Source of the DNA: Cordia subcordata
Lineage: Eukaryota > Streptophyta > Magnoliopsida > Boraginales > Cordiaceae
Direction: 5' to 3'
NCBI GenBank assembly: GCA_028554755.1
Contig: JAPTOF010000003.1
Location: 10,239,501 to 10,303,500 of the forward strand
Length of the DNA stretch: 64,000 nt
The notes below the pieces were generated by a model. The model was given only the letters and a program-made list of their open reading frames with translations, was not told the DNA's origin and did not search any database. Shown here piece by piece: positions 34,136 through 46,250 of the stretch. The position numbers and the translations under genes were made by a program. How positions within the stretch are numbered: position 1 is the stretch's first letter; the number at the start of each line of letters is the position of its first letter.

Positions 34136-34510
34136 TGACTACAGTCTCCCATTCAAGGTTATGTGTGATGTATCTGGCTATGCAATAGGAGCTGTATTAG
34201 GTCAACGCTGAGATAAGTTGCCCCATGTAGTGTACTATGCTAGCGAGACTCTTGATAAAGCTCAAAAGAACTATACCACCACAGAAAAAGAGCTTCTAGT
34301 AGTTGTCTTCTTCCTTGACAAATTTAGGTCATATATCTGCACCGATCATACGGCATTGAGGTATTTGTTAGCTAAGAAAGAATCTCAGCCCCACTTGATT
34401 ATGTGGTTGCTTCTTTTTCAAGAATTCGATGTTGAGATCCAGGATAAGAAGGGTAGAGAAAATTTAGTTGTGGATCATCTTTCCTGTCTTGTTAGTGAAT
34501 ATTCTAAAAA
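34136..34510 (+). pseudogene. Element A RNase H
   Basis: FKVMCDVSGYAIGAVLGQR (first Asp), [22 protein letters not shown] (Glu), KFRSYI followed directly by [10 protein letters not shown] (Asp), and VVDHLSCL (Asp). Compared with element A2 about eight residues (LGSKVIVY) are missing before TDH, an in-frame deletion of core strand residues. A stop at 34209 splits the domain. Not functional. Confidence 0.85.
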
Positions 34511-35831
34511 TCCATCTCCTTTCCGTGATGCCTTTCCCAATGAAAAATTGTTTGCCATCTCTCATCACACACCTTGGTTTTCTCACATAGTTAACTATCT
34601 TTCCATAGGGAGTTTTCCCTCCCATTGGGAGAAGAGAGAAAGAGATAGGTTCCTAGCACATGTTAGGCATTTGTTTTGGGAGGATCCTTATCTTTTTAAA
34701 GTATGTGTGAATCAAATGATTCACCGGTGTATGCCCGAGCATGAGTTTGAGAGAGTATTGAGTATATATCACGATGAGAGGTACAGAGGTCATTTTAGTG
34801 GGATAAAGACCACTGCGAAGGTCTTGTAATGTAGATTATTTTGGCCCACTTTCTTTAGGGATGCCCCAGAATATTGCAAAAAGTGTTTTAGATGTCAACA
34901 ATCTGAGTCTATCTCTAGGAGAAACATGATGCCTTTATCCCCTATTCTTCCATGTGAGTTATTTGATGTTCAGGGTATAGATTTCATAGGACCATTTCCA
35001 CCTTCCTTTGGGTACTAATACATTTTTATGTGTCTAAATGGGTCGAGGCTTCCCACATGCACTAATGACCATAGAGTAGTGGTGAAATTCATTAAGGAGA
35101 ACATTTCATCTAGATTTGGAGTCTCTAAAGTCTTGATTAGTGATGAGGGATTGCATTTTCGCCATAGAACTTTGGAGGCCTTGATGAGAAAATATTCAAT
35201 CACCCATAAGGTAGCTAGTCCTTATCACTAGCAAACTAGTGGACAAGTAGAGGTGTCCAATAGAGAGATCAAGCATATTTTAGAGAAAACGGTTAGGCCC
35301 GATAGGAGAGATTGGTCTATTAGGCTAAATGATGCTTTGTGGGCCTATCATACTGTCTTTAAGACTCCCATTAATATGTCTCCATATAGATTGGTTTCTG
35401 GGAAAGCTTATCACTTGCCGGTAAAACTAGAGTATACGGCTTATTGGGCCATTAAGGCCTTAAATTTTGATTTGGCAAGAACGGGTAAGAAAAGAAAACT
35501 TGACCTAGCAGAATTGGAAGAGCTTAGGTTTGAGGCACATGAAAATTCCAAGCTTTATAAGGATAGGGTGAAGAGAATTCATGATAAACACATTATTAAG
35601 AAATCATTCTCTTCCTTCGATAAAGTTTGGTTGTTTAACTCATGTTTGAACCTTTTTCCAAGTAAGCTCAAGTCAAGATGGGATAGTCTGTATGAAGTAT
35701 TGGGAGCCTACCCTTCCAGAGCGGTCAAGATCAAAAACTTGAAGGCTAGTCGAGAGTTGACAGTGAATGGGCAGTGCCTGAAACATGCATATGATTCAAG
35801 CATGGCTCGTGTGGAGGTTTTAATGCTTTAG
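34511..35831 (+). pseudogene. Element A integrase
   Basis: HHCC zinc domain: [11 protein letters not shown] with His residues and CKKCFRCQQ with the cysteines (around 34760-34905). Core: GIDFIGPFP (first Asp), VLISDEGLHFRHR (second Asp), [12 protein letters not shown] (Glu). C-terminal part: [39 protein letters not shown] and [10 protein letters not shown], ending at TAG 35829-35831. Stops at 34827, 35017 and 35228 and a short deletion after FGY disrupt it. Confidence 0.88.
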
Positions 35832-36995
35832 GATCCCATACCAACCTTGTTTTCTTTGTGAGTGTTTGTGAATTGTGAGTAACAGGGTTTGTAGTATGGT
35901 GATTTATCATTGGCATGAAGAATATTCAAGGAAAAGCAAGGTTGTATCCATATTTTTTCTGCTTGTTCCCCATGTTTTTACCCCATTCCCACCACCCTTA
36001 CTTGCTTTGTAATGCCAATTTGATTGTTTATGTGCTTTGTTCTATTTGCTTGAGGACAAGCAAAGTTTAGATTTGGGGGTGTAGGAGCTTGGTCTTATTG
36101 TTTTCATGTTTTTCTTAGGGTAGATTGCATTATTTGGTTAAAAATGGTGAAAACTTTTCAAATTTTAATGCATGTTGAGTTGTTTATTTCTCGGTTGATT
36201 ATAATGTTGGATATTGTGATTGACTCAATTGATTAGTGAATACGAGTAGCATTGTGGGGAAGTGAATGGAGTAGAGAGAGAATTGAGACTTAGAGAAGAT
36301 GCCCTAGAAAGTTGTCCAGAGTGAGGACCTTTAAGAATGACCCTTATAGCCACCCCATCGCTTGGTAGAAAAGAGTGTTCAAAAAGGGTTCTTGATATAA
36401 GTGCCCTTTCCTTGATTGGTTCTTTTTGATGTGCCAAATCCTTTCTTTTTCTTTTCTTTTTTTGTGAATACAATGCAAAGCATGAAAAATCCAAAAAAAT
36501 TGAAAAAGGTAAAAAGGTGCAAAAATATCAAAAAGATTAAAAAAAATTGAAAAAGAGAAAAAGCAAAAGGTACCAAAAAGTTTTGTGAATAAGTGTATAA
36601 GTGACACAATGTCAATTTAGCACAAGCTATCCTCTTTGTAGATATGTGAGTTTGTATATTCTCTTTCTTCTTGTCTTTGAGGCTTTGTACAAGTTAAGGA
36701 GGCCATGTTAGTTGAGGGGGCACAAAATATCAACATCTCGAGTGTGTGAGTTAGAATCTTAGGCTTCTGGTGGATTGGCTACTTGGGAAATTCCCACGAG
36801 GAACAAGACCCCTTTGAGTAGAGGGAAGATCCAAAGAGGCTTGGGGATCTCTCCACAATAGGAATACCCTCTTCATGCTTCTTAGACTAACTTTGATAGC
36901 AAGTCAATTCTTTAGGCAACCCATTGCATCGGCTTTAGAAATAAACTTGAGATTGGGCTTGCTTGGGGACAAGCAAGGAGAAGGTTTGGGGGTGT
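35832..36995 (+). other. 3' noncoding region of element A
   Basis: No env-like ORF; frames on either strand here are low-complexity A-rich or T-rich sequence. First hairpin 36046-36063 (TTGCTTG, loop AGGA, CAAGCAA) followed by a TTTGGGGGTGT tract; A-rich block about 36480-36575. Confidence 0.8.
36958..36995 (+). other. Hairpin and polypurine tract of element A
   Basis: CTTGCTTGGGGACAAGCAAG (36958-36977) is a perfect 8-bp stem with a GGGA loop. GAGAAGGTTTGGGGGTGT follows up to the 3' LTR start. The tract would prime plus-strand DNA. Confidence 0.85.
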
Positions 36996-37896
36996 TGATG
37001 TGTTGTGTTTTTTGTATGTGTTTATGTTGTTATTTGTCTATGTTTAAGTGGTGTTAAGTGCTCATGAAGATGCATTAGTGTAGTACTTATGTTAAGAATA
37101 GGCTTAAGCATAAACAATTATACATATTGAGTTTAAGAGACAATTGGTACACTAATTTCTTGTTTTCAATGATTTAGGTGAACTTTGGGTTAAGATCGAG
37201 ATTGAACGTTGATGGGTGATAAAGATGGGGGATGCACGGGTCAAAGGGAGAAGATCAGAGGCTAAAAAGACAAAGAATGAAGGAAGAAAAGTTAGTTAGA
37301 TGACCTAGAAGGAAAGCTGGTCGACTGGCCACTTCAGAGACAAGAAAAGCTAGTCAACTACCCCTCTAGCAGATGCTATAAAAACTTGACTTTTCAGCTT
37401 TTAAAAGGGGGAGATACTTTTAGACCCATCACACCTCTCACACACACACAAAACCCTAGCTACACTACCTTTAACACTCACAATCACACACTTTCACCTA
37501 GATTCAAGCTTATTTGGAGGATTCAAACCCTTGGATTAAAGCTTGCACAAAGATTTTTGTACAAGAATTGCTAGGATGGAAAGGGAGTTTTCTTTCTCTC
37601 TTTCATCCTTTTTTATATTATGTTTGAGAAGATTTGTCTAGGGTGATGATACTTGTGGGATGGGTTGATCTATGCCTCTATATTATGGGATTTAATGCTT
37701 TAATATATATATACATATGCTATGTTCTTCTTGTTTCAGCGGCTATTGTTCAATACATGTCTAGGTGTTTGATAATATGCCTACAAGAGTTGCATATGTA
37801 TAAATTGAAGTCTAGTTGCTACTAAGCACCTTTAATCCATTCTATAATAATGTCTATGTGTTTATGTGTGGATTTTATGAAGTGGGCAATGCTTAT
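36996..37896 (+). repeat. 3' LTR of element A, first part
   Basis: Starts TGATGTGTTGTG; TATAAAA at 37377-37383; single promoter unit. Cut at GCAATGCTTAT by element A2. The second part is at 50898-51764. Confidence 0.85.
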
Positions 37897-39716
37897 TGAT
37901 GTGTTCTATTTTTGTGTGTGTTTGCATTGTTATTTTCCTATGTTTAAGAGGTATTAAGTGCTTATAAAGATTCATTAGTGTAGTGCTCTTCAGAAGAATA
38001 GGCTTAAGCATAAAAAATTATACTTATTGAGTTTAAGAGATAAATTGCTACACTAATTGCTTGTTTTCAGTGAATTAGGTGATCTTTGGGTTAAGATCGA
38101 GACTAAACGATGATAAGTGATGAAGACGGGAGATGCACGGGTCAAAAACAAAAGATTGGAGGTTGGAAAAACAAAGAATAGACTAAGAAAGTCAGCCGGA
38201 CGACCTAAGAAGAACGAGCCAGTCGACTGGCTAGGTGGACTGGCCACTCCAAAAAGCTGCTCAAAAAAGCCAGCTGAGCTAAGAAGAAAAAGTTGTAAGT
38301 TGACTGGCAGTGCGTAAAGTGCTAATATAAAAGCCCAATTATTAAACTTAAAAAAGGGAATCTTTGACAATTCTTAAGGAGGATCTCAACATACCCATCA
38401 CATACACACATTCTCTTAACCCTAGTCTTCACCCACATCACACACACTCTCTCACACATTTCATCACCTTAAAGCAAGAGGATTTAGTGGGTTTTAAATA
38501 TTTGGATTCAAGTTTGCTCAAGATCTTTGTATAAGATTAGCTAAGATGAAAGGAAAGCTTTATAAAGTCTCTTTCATTCTATCTCTTATTATGATTGAGT
38601 AGACTTGTGTAGGGTGATTATGTAATGGGTTAGCTATTTACTCTTATGATATGGGATTAAATGGCTAAATATATACATGTTTGATTTTCTTGTTCAAATG
38701 GTTATTTTCTCATTCATGTCTAAGTGTTTGATTAAATGCCTAAATGAGTAGCATATGTATAAATTGAAGTATTTTTATTACTAAACACATCTAATCCATG
38801 CCATAATCATGTCCATATTATATATGGGTGCTATGAAGTGGGTAATGCTTATATTCTTGTCTATATGTATGTTTGCATGCCTAGTAATGAATATGACTTT
38901 AAAAACATATACATGTTGGTTGTTGATCGCTTCGAATGGTGTAACCCGAGCACAACAATATTTGGTAGTTGAATAGATCCTATTATTCACGAACACCTTG
39001 GCCAAGAACATGTACGAATGTATTAGCAAGTCAAATCCCGCTGAAGTGATCTTAGAATGACGACAAGTAATTTAGTGCGAGCTTAGGCCGAGTCTCCTTT
39101 GGCATTAAATCCAGCCAATAGGTTTCCGAATAGGTTTAGTCGACCTTAGCGACACAAGGGCTTGGCTTTAAATCCAACCAATAGTTTAGGTACTAGGGTA
39201 GGTTCATTGTAAGTCACTTAGGAAGCTAATTGGTCACTCTTAAAGCCCTAGGTCATAAGGACTACGCCATAGCTCTAGGAGGCGCCGCCTAGGGATGGAC
39301 TTGCATCTAGTCCTAGGGGGAAATTAAGACACTAATTCAACAACCTAGTTAAGAGCAATTACTAAAGTAAGCCATCATTCTTTAATCCCATATCATTTGA
39401 GTATAGAATCACCCATTCATAAGTTGAAGTCACCCTAACACTATTGCATTTGTTATTTCCCTATAGATTAGCTTGTCCCCTACTTTTCCATTCCCATAGT
39501 TTAGTTTAATTCGTTTTAGCTAGAGATCTCGACCATCCAAAATTCCAAAAATAGATAGTTTAGGTTTCTTTTTAGGTACCCTCTAGAACACGCACATAGA
39601 ATCCATCCCACGACATAGCCTCCCTATAGAATCGACCCCGCACTTGCATACACTTTACTACACCGATCCATGCATTTGTAGGTCTTTAGAGCTTGCACTA
39701 AAAAAAACAATGATCA
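37897..39716 (+). repeat. 5' LTR of A2
   Basis: TGATGTGTTC to GATCA. TATAAAAG at 38326-38333 preceded by CCAGTCGACTGG-like motifs. Hairpin pair near 39110 and 39172 (TTGGCT/AGCCAA type, the first with one change). No gene. Confidence 0.83.
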
Positions 39717-39722
39717 AGTTCT

Positions 39723-39740
39723 TGGTACCGTTGCCGGGAG
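39723..39740 (+). other. Primer binding site of A2, tRNA-Asp type
   Basis: TGGTACCGTTGCCGGGAG, close to the tRNA-Asp site. The leader to 39997 has no convincing gene (T-rich frame 39748-39939). Confidence 0.8.
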
Positions 39741-39997
39741 GGGCACGGTGGTTTGCATTCTTTGTTTGTGTGTTTTGGTAGTTGTTTTTCTTGTTTTCTT
39801 GCTTTTTCTTTATAGCTTGTTTAGTTCTTGCTTATTTTGTTTATTGTTTATATTATCTTGCTTTAGTTCTTGTTTATCTATTTCAGCTTTTGTTTTTGTA
39901 TTAAGTAGACTTTCTAGGATTGTGGTTTATTTGCTATAGTTTTAGAAATATTGAAGTTTTTACGGGTGGAAGAGGCCGGAGTTAGGATAGTTTATGC

Positions 39998-41528
39998 ATG
40001 CTTGGTAGGAGATCCCTTAGAAATCCCCTAGTTCCTCTTAATCCGAGCCTAATAGAATTGCTAGACATTTTAGGAATTTAGGATATCTTCTTGAGGAGAT
40101 GACCGATCCCAATCATCCTCCTAATCCTCCCATTCCCTCAATGAATCCCATTCCACCTCATGATCACCATGGGCATCAAGCCCAAGATCATTTTATATGA
40201 GAACCTCATAGACTGGATCCACCTATAGATGAGGAACACACACATAGGCAATTCTTTCTCCCCGAAGCCTTTGAGCCTAATTTGGCTATTCAAATTCTAG
40301 GTTTAGGGAGACGAACTTCGAGATTAAGCCTAACATGTTGGCCATACTTCCTTCCTTCTACGAGAGAAGCAATGAGAGTCTTCTAGAGCATATTACTGAT
40401 TTTGTTGAGATGAGTTCTACTCTCCATGTCCCCATTATCTCCCAAAAGGTTATACATCTATGATTATTTCCTTTTTCTCTTAAGGATAAGGCTAGGGCTT
40501 CATTGCATTCCTTATCTAATGGTTGCATTACTACATAGGCTGAGCTTCAACCTAAGTCTTTTCAAACATTTATCCCATGGCCAAGACAATTGACCTTAGG
40601 ACCGCCATTATGATTTTTTCCCAACATGACCTAGAATCCTTTCATGAGGCTTGGGAGAGGTTCAAGGATCTTCTTAGACAATGTCCACACCACAGGTATG
40701 GCAATCATGACCTATTGCAATATTTCTTTCGAGGTTTGAATGAACAAAATAGGATGATGGGCAATGCCGCCTCCGGTGGTGGCTTCTTTCTTTTGAGACC
40801 GACCGAGGCATGGGAGAAAATAAAGTTGATTGCTGAAAATTCTTTCAAAATTTTGCTGCGAAAAAGTGTAGTCGGGGAGGTAATAGGAAAGTGTTAATGA
40901 GGTTGGAGTTCCTTTAGATTTACCTGCTAAGGTTAAGGCTTTGACAAATAAGTTAGACCAATTCATCTCATTATCTTTTTCTTCTCAGGGCCATAAGCCT
41001 AGTTCCATAAGTTCTTCCTCTACCCCTTTAGTTGTTGAGGTTTGTGCATTGTATTTCGAGTCATCTCATGAGACCATAGATTGCCCTTTAGCATCCCAAT
41101 TTCTCGAATTCATGAAAGAGCAAGTGTGTACTACTCAAGGTTACTCTTGTAAGTATAATCCATATTTAAACACATACAATCCAGGTTGGAAGGAAAACCC
41201 AAAATTTTCTTAGAGACAAGGTCAACATGAGTCTAATTCTCATCCTCAGGTTCTACCTCAGTAGCGACCCTGTTCTCAATATCCCCCAGGTTTCTATCAT
41301 CTTAGTCAGCCCCGTCTCACTTATGCTCCTCAACCTCAAGCTTTATCTACTCTTTCTAGTAGCCAGTTTTCTTGTAATAATGTGATGAAATTAATGTAGT
41401 TTATTCAGAATCAGTAGTAGGCATTAGCTAGTCAGTAGTAGGAGTTAACTGATAATAAGTAAGAGATGGCTAGCTATAGGCAGTAGATGGCTAGGTTTGA
41501 GACACAGTTAGGATAGATTGCTACGCAG
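39998..41528 (+). pseudogene. Gag of A2
   Basis: Homologous to element A gag without the copia insertion. After ATG 39998 come RIARHFRNLGYLLEEM, FEIKPNMLAILPSFYERSNE (frame changes), KTIDLRTAIMIF, HDLESFHEAWERFKDLLRQCP, and YFFRGLNEQNRMMG. A zinc knuckle has lost one residue (CALYFESSHETIDC: the second Cys is Tyr, about 41044-41085). YNPYLNTYNPGWKENPKFS follows at the end of the open frame 40941-41213. From 41214 a decayed coiled-coil part is rich in CAG-to-TAG stop changes. Frameshifts near 40310 and 40860. Confidence 0.83.
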
Positions 41529-42520
41529 TTGAGCACTAGAGGCCCCAGGAAATTACCTTCTCAACTGGAGGTGAATCCTAGAGTCCAATCCTGTTCCTCT
41601 ACCAATACCACTTATCCTTCTCAAGCCCAAGCTAAGGTTGTCACCACTCTTAGGAGCCGTAGGGTAGCAGATAATAAGGTAGGAGTTGACTTTGTAGTGC
41701 CTACACCTAGTGGTCCTTCCAAGTCTAGAGCACCACATTGTAGCCCTGTTGAGGAAAATTCTAGAGAGAGTCTTGTTGAGAGAGATGAGCCTACTAAAGA
41801 CCATGCAGAGAGTAATACTTTCTACCCATATTGGGAGGGAAAGGAGCCCATTGATGATTCCTATGTGTCTAGAGGAGTTGAGCCTAGAGTTCCCTTTCCA
41901 TTCGCCTTAGGGAGTTCTACACCTAGTGAGGATTCTAGGTTTTTCAAGGTTTTAAAGCATCTTAAGGACCTTAAGGTCAATCTTCCTTTAATAGATGCAA
42001 TCCTTTCTATTGCTTTCTATTCTAAATTCATTAAGGATCTTTGTACAAGGAAGCGTAGTTTGTTGAACATTCCTAAGAAGGTGAGGCTTACAGAGAAGAT
42101 GAGTAATATTTGTACTTCGAGCCTTCCGGCCAAAATGAGTGACCCTAGAGCTTTCATAATTCCTTGTAGGATTCGTGAGACCTAGATTGATCACGCCTTG
42201 TTAGATTTAGGATCTAGTGTGAATCTCATTCCATACTCCATCTATCAGCAGTTAGGTTTAAGTGAGTTGTCCCCTACACATGTTACTCTTCAGTTAGTTG
42301 ATAGATCCAAGCATAGATCTAGGGGTGTGATAGAGGATGTTATGGTCTAGGTAGGTGAGTTTGTGTACCCTGTTGACTTCATAGTGTTAGATATAGATTA
42401 GGGACATGACTGTAGACATTCTACACCCGTTCTTCTAGGTCACCCCTTTTTTGCCACCACAGATGCCATTATTCATTGTAGGCTGAGGTTATTAGAGATA
42501 AAATTTGGGAATTTAAAGTC
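41529..42520 (+). pseudogene. A2 pre-protease region and protease
   Basis: Open frame 41529-42185 begins in RGPRKLPSQLEVNPRVQS and includes EGKEPIDDSYVSRGVEPRV and LKDLKVNLPLIDAI. The protease follows with HALLDLGSSVNLIPYSIYQQL (about 42194-42250; active site Asp-Leu-Gly-Ser), GVIEDVMV, VGEFVYPVDFIVLD and LLGHPFFAT. Stops at 42183, 42349 and about 42401. Confidence 0.83.
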
Positions 42521-43757
42521 TACCATGAAGGTTGCCGAGGCGATGAATAGGGCTAGTATAGAAGGAGAAGATGGGAAAGAGTGCTTTAGGGTTGATATGA
42601 TTGATTCTTGTGTCGAGGATTTTGTAGAGAGAACTATGACTGATAGAGGAGATTTGAGAAAATTTGAGGAATTGATATCTGGCTTTGATTTAGACATCAT
42701 AGAGTGGAAATGTATAGCTTCTACTTCCTTGATTGAGAGCCATTTAATTGATAAGTCACTTGAGGTTAATCCTTCTAGTCTTGATTCTAGTGATGTCCTT
42801 ATTGATGATGTTAAGGTTGAGTCCCCCTTAATTGAGCCTAGGCTTTCTTTGGAGCTCAAACCCTTTCCCAATCATTCGAAGTATGCATTCCTAGGCCTTA
42901 ATGAGACCTTTTCGATCATCATAGCTTTCGATCTTTCTAGTGAGCATGAGGAGCTTCTCTTAAAGGTTTTTAGGAAGCATAGAAAGGCTATAGGGTGGAA
43001 AATTAATGATTTGAGAGGTATAGGCCCTTCGGTTTGTAGGCATTACATTCACCTTGAGAATGGAGCCATCCCTTCTAAGGAGATGCCAAGAAGGCTAAAC
43101 TCACCCATGAGTGAAGTAGTTAAGAAAGAGACCATTAAACTTTTAGATGTACGCATTATTTATCCAATCTCTGATAGTAAATGGGTTAACCCAGTCCAAG
43201 TTATCCCTAAGAAGTCTGGGATCACGGTTGTGGAGAATGAGAGAGGAGAGCTTATCTCTATACATACTTCCATGGGTTGGAGAGCCTGAATTGATTATAG
43301 GAAACTCAACTCCAAAACTAAGAAAGATCATTTCCTATTGCCTTTTCCAGATCAGATTTTAGATAAAGTGGCTAGGTATAGCCACTATTGCTTTCTAGAT
43401 GGCTATTCATGTTATAATCAGATCCCCAGGTTTTCCGAGGACCAGGAGAAGACCACCTTTACTTGTCCCTATGGCACTATTGCCTATAAGAGAATGCTTT
43501 TGGTCTTTGAAATGCCTAACAACTTTTCAGAGGTATATGATGGCCATTTTTAATGACATGGTTGAGAGGCATTTAGAGATATTTATGGATGATTACTCAG
43601 TCTTTGGTGATAGTTTTGATGAGTGCTTGATTCACCTCTCTTTAGTCTTAGACTAATATGTAGAGAAGAATCTAGTGTTGAGCTGGGAGAAATCCCACTT
43701 CATGGTGCAAAGAGGAATAGTGTTGGGTCATATAGTTTCATCTAGTGGTATTCAAGT
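42521..43757 (+). pseudogene. A2 protease-RT linker and RT, N-terminal part
   Basis: Open frame 42525-43289 (254 codons) holds the acidic linker, SLELKPFPNHSKYAFLGLNE, LSSEHEELLL, KAIGWKINDLRGIGPSVCRH and the first RT motifs (LLDVRIIYPISDSKWVNPVQV, PKKSG). Then come YRKLNS, KDHFLLPFPD, HYCFLDGYSCYNQI, TTFTCPYGT and the catalytic FMDDYSVFGDSFDE (about 43580-43625). Stops at 43287 and 43654 and a frame change near 43500. Interrupted at GIQV by a copia-type solo LTR. Confidence 0.87.
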
Positions 43758-45630
43758 TGTTAGGATTAGTATGCCCTAAAGCTCACTTGTACATGACATT
43801 TTGGATATGAAACAATGTATAATCATTTTTTTGTTAAATGGAATTGTGAGTTTCTTACATATTATCTCTATTATGTTTTATTGATGCATGTATAAAGGTC
43901 CTTTAACTTGAACTAATGACTTGGGTGCGCAGTAAGGATGGACGCACAGTAGGTCTAAGTTTAGATTTAGTCACATCATAAATTGAATCCATAATTGAAT
44001 AGTAGTGTTAGGCACTCTACTAGGATAAGGTTATATTGAGAAAGTCTCCTCTTTGAGGGTGATCTACCTAGGTCATTGGAGGACTTTCTGGATTTGTCTC
44101 AATAGTACGTGTGTCACGTATTGGATAGGACCATTGTGAGTATGTTTTCTAGAGACGTACTATCAAAGAAGGAAAACAAGACACTCACTGCTACTGAATG
44201 ATCATTGCTCTTAATCTTGAGTATATATGGATGAGCTAATGAAGTTAGGGTTTAGCACTTTGATTCATTGTGGGTGAGATGTTATTTTATTAGGATCAAT
44301 AGCCTTGTGCATTAAGTGCTAATTTCTAATTAATTGGAACATGCATATGAAAAATGGAATCTATGTGCCTCCTTTGGGATTGTCCAAATTTATCATCCAA
44401 ATCTAAATCTAGTGATACTACCTTTATAGGTGTGTCAGTCATATGGCTTTAGGGTCACTTCTGAGATCAAGAGATTGCTTGACCAAGGATGGTTGGCAAT
44501 TGGACAAGAAACCCAACAGAAAAAGATACAGCTAAGGCGGTAATAGTACACAGGCCAAAGGACCGGTCTTAGCTGTGGGTATACATAGAGGGGCATTATG
44601 GTCAGTTATTTAGTAGGTCAAAGACAAAGTTCACATTTTTTTGTGATAAGCTTTTGGGTCCTATGGTGGAATAGATCGGAGTTAAAAATAATTATTATTA
44701 TGTTGCCTAGATCGGGCAAGAACATTTTTAATTGTTTTTGGAAGCCAAGGATAATTGTGTCTTCTTGGTCCCTTCCCTAGTTGAAATGACTTTGAGAGAG
44801 TAATCTTGAAAGAGCAAATTCCATATGGTGGTCGTAGCCTTATTGGGCCAAAGCTTGGAATTGGGTTTGGACTTTCTTTAGAGTCCAAGATAACCTAATT
44901 GCGCTATGATGGTTTCCTGTTGGGCTTAGGCCTCCACATGGAATATGGACTATGTGTTGGACTTGGATAATGGGCTTGGCCTAAGTCTTCCAAGACAAGT
45001 GGACAACTTGCAAAATACTACAAAAACAAGTGGACAACTTGCACAAGTCTTCCAAGACAAGATTGCCAAGTTACATAAAGGAAATACTACATGGAAATTT
45101 TCTCCCACATTGAAAGTTTAGCAACTTTGGGTGCCAAGGTTATCTCTATAAATAGACAAGACCCTACACCTTTTATGCATTCCACTTTGTACTTGATTTC
45201 TTCCTTTTTGGCAAGAAAAAACTACAACACATAGTACACACTTATTGTGTGATTTTTGCTCTAGTTTTTCAAAAGCATATTACTTTGCTTCTTCCCACAC
45301 ACGAGGCTCTTCTCTCAAGATAAGTCTCTTTAATCATAGGGAAGAAGACGAGGGAGTTGCCTATTGCAACACCCTTATAGTAAAATTTTTGGTGACCTTG
45401 TTCATGAATGGGAACAAAGCTCGTGACGGCTTTTAGCTTCATCAAAGGCCCCACGCTTCAAGAGGTTAGCTTTATATAATTTTTGCAAGTACGAGTTATA
45501 TTCTATATGTTCTTAAGCATGTTATTGTGTGTGTTATGCGGTTATTTTATTTTCCTAGCATGTTTTCTTGGTAGAATTTTTTGAAAATATAGACTAGGAT
45601 ACACCACACTTAATAATATCGATCCTTCAC
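43758..45630 (+). mobile_element. Solo LTR (probably copia) inserted in the RT of A2
   Basis: 1873 bp, TGTTAGGATTAG...GATCCTTCA with TG/CA ends and a perfect CAAGT duplication (43753-43757, 45631-45635). TATAAATAG at 45147-45155 gives the usual U3-R layout. No primer site, gag or second LTR inside. The family is unrelated to the Athila and Sirevirus LTRs here. The orientation is set by the TATA box. Short frames inside (44598-44780, 45245-45436) are not supported. A short non-autonomous element cannot be fully excluded. Confidence 0.8.
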
Positions 45631-45635
45631 AAGTT

Positions 45636-45890
45636 GACCCAGCTAAGGTAGAATTGATTGAGAAGTTGCCTGTTCCTAAATGTGTCAAGGATGGTAGATC
45701 ATTTTCAGGACATGCAAGATTCTACTATAGATTCATTAAGGATTTTAGCCACATTACACATCCCTTGTCTAGGCTCTTACCACAAAATGTCCCTTTTGAC
45801 TTTAGTGATGAGTGTGTTAGGGCCTTTAATAGGCTTAAATCCTTATTGTCTACATCCTCGATTATCCGGTCGGCTAGCTACAGTCTCCCA
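45636..45890 (+). pseudogene. A2 RT, C-terminal part
   Basis: Resumes after the solo LTR: MIEKLPVPKCVKD, FSGHARFYYRFIKDFSHITHPL, FSDECVRAFNRLKSLL (open frame 45654-46004, which runs on into RNase H). The usual FLGHAGFYRRFIKDF motif has three substitutions. Confidence 0.85.
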
Positions 45891-46250
45891 TTTGAGTTTA
45901 TGTGTGATACATCCGGTTATGCGATAGGAGATGTTTTAGGTCAAAGAAAGGATAAGTTGCCCCATGTTGTGTACTATGCTAGCAAGACTCTTCATGAAGC
46001 CTAAAAGAACTATACCACCACAAAAAAAGAGCTTCTAGTAATGGTCTTTTTCCTTGACAAATTTAGGTCATACATCCTAGGATCCAAAGTGATTGTCTAC
46101 ACCGATCATGCGGCATTGAAATATGTATTGTCTAAGAAAGAGTCTAAACCCCGCTTGATTAGGTGGTTGCTCCTCCTTCAAGAGTTTGACATCGAAATCC
46201 GAGATAAGAAGGGTAGAGCAAATTTAGTTGCGAATCATCTTTCCCATCTT
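45891..46250 (+). pseudogene. A2 RNase H
   Basis: FEFMCDTSGYAIGDVLGQRK, HVVYYASKTLHEA then a TAA (46002-46004), [40 protein letters not shown] and VANHLSHL. The last motif has Asn where other copies have the catalytic Asp (VVDHLSCL in A). Unlike A it keeps the VIVY strand. Confidence 0.85.

Noticed and set aside
35832..36995. Env-like ORF of the Athila element
   Set aside because: Only 1.16 kb without any long frame; the usual Athila env-like ORF is absent in both A and A2.
43758..45630. A host gene inside the A2 RT
   Set aside because: TG/CA ends and a perfect CAAGT duplication mark it as an LTR; its frames are short.
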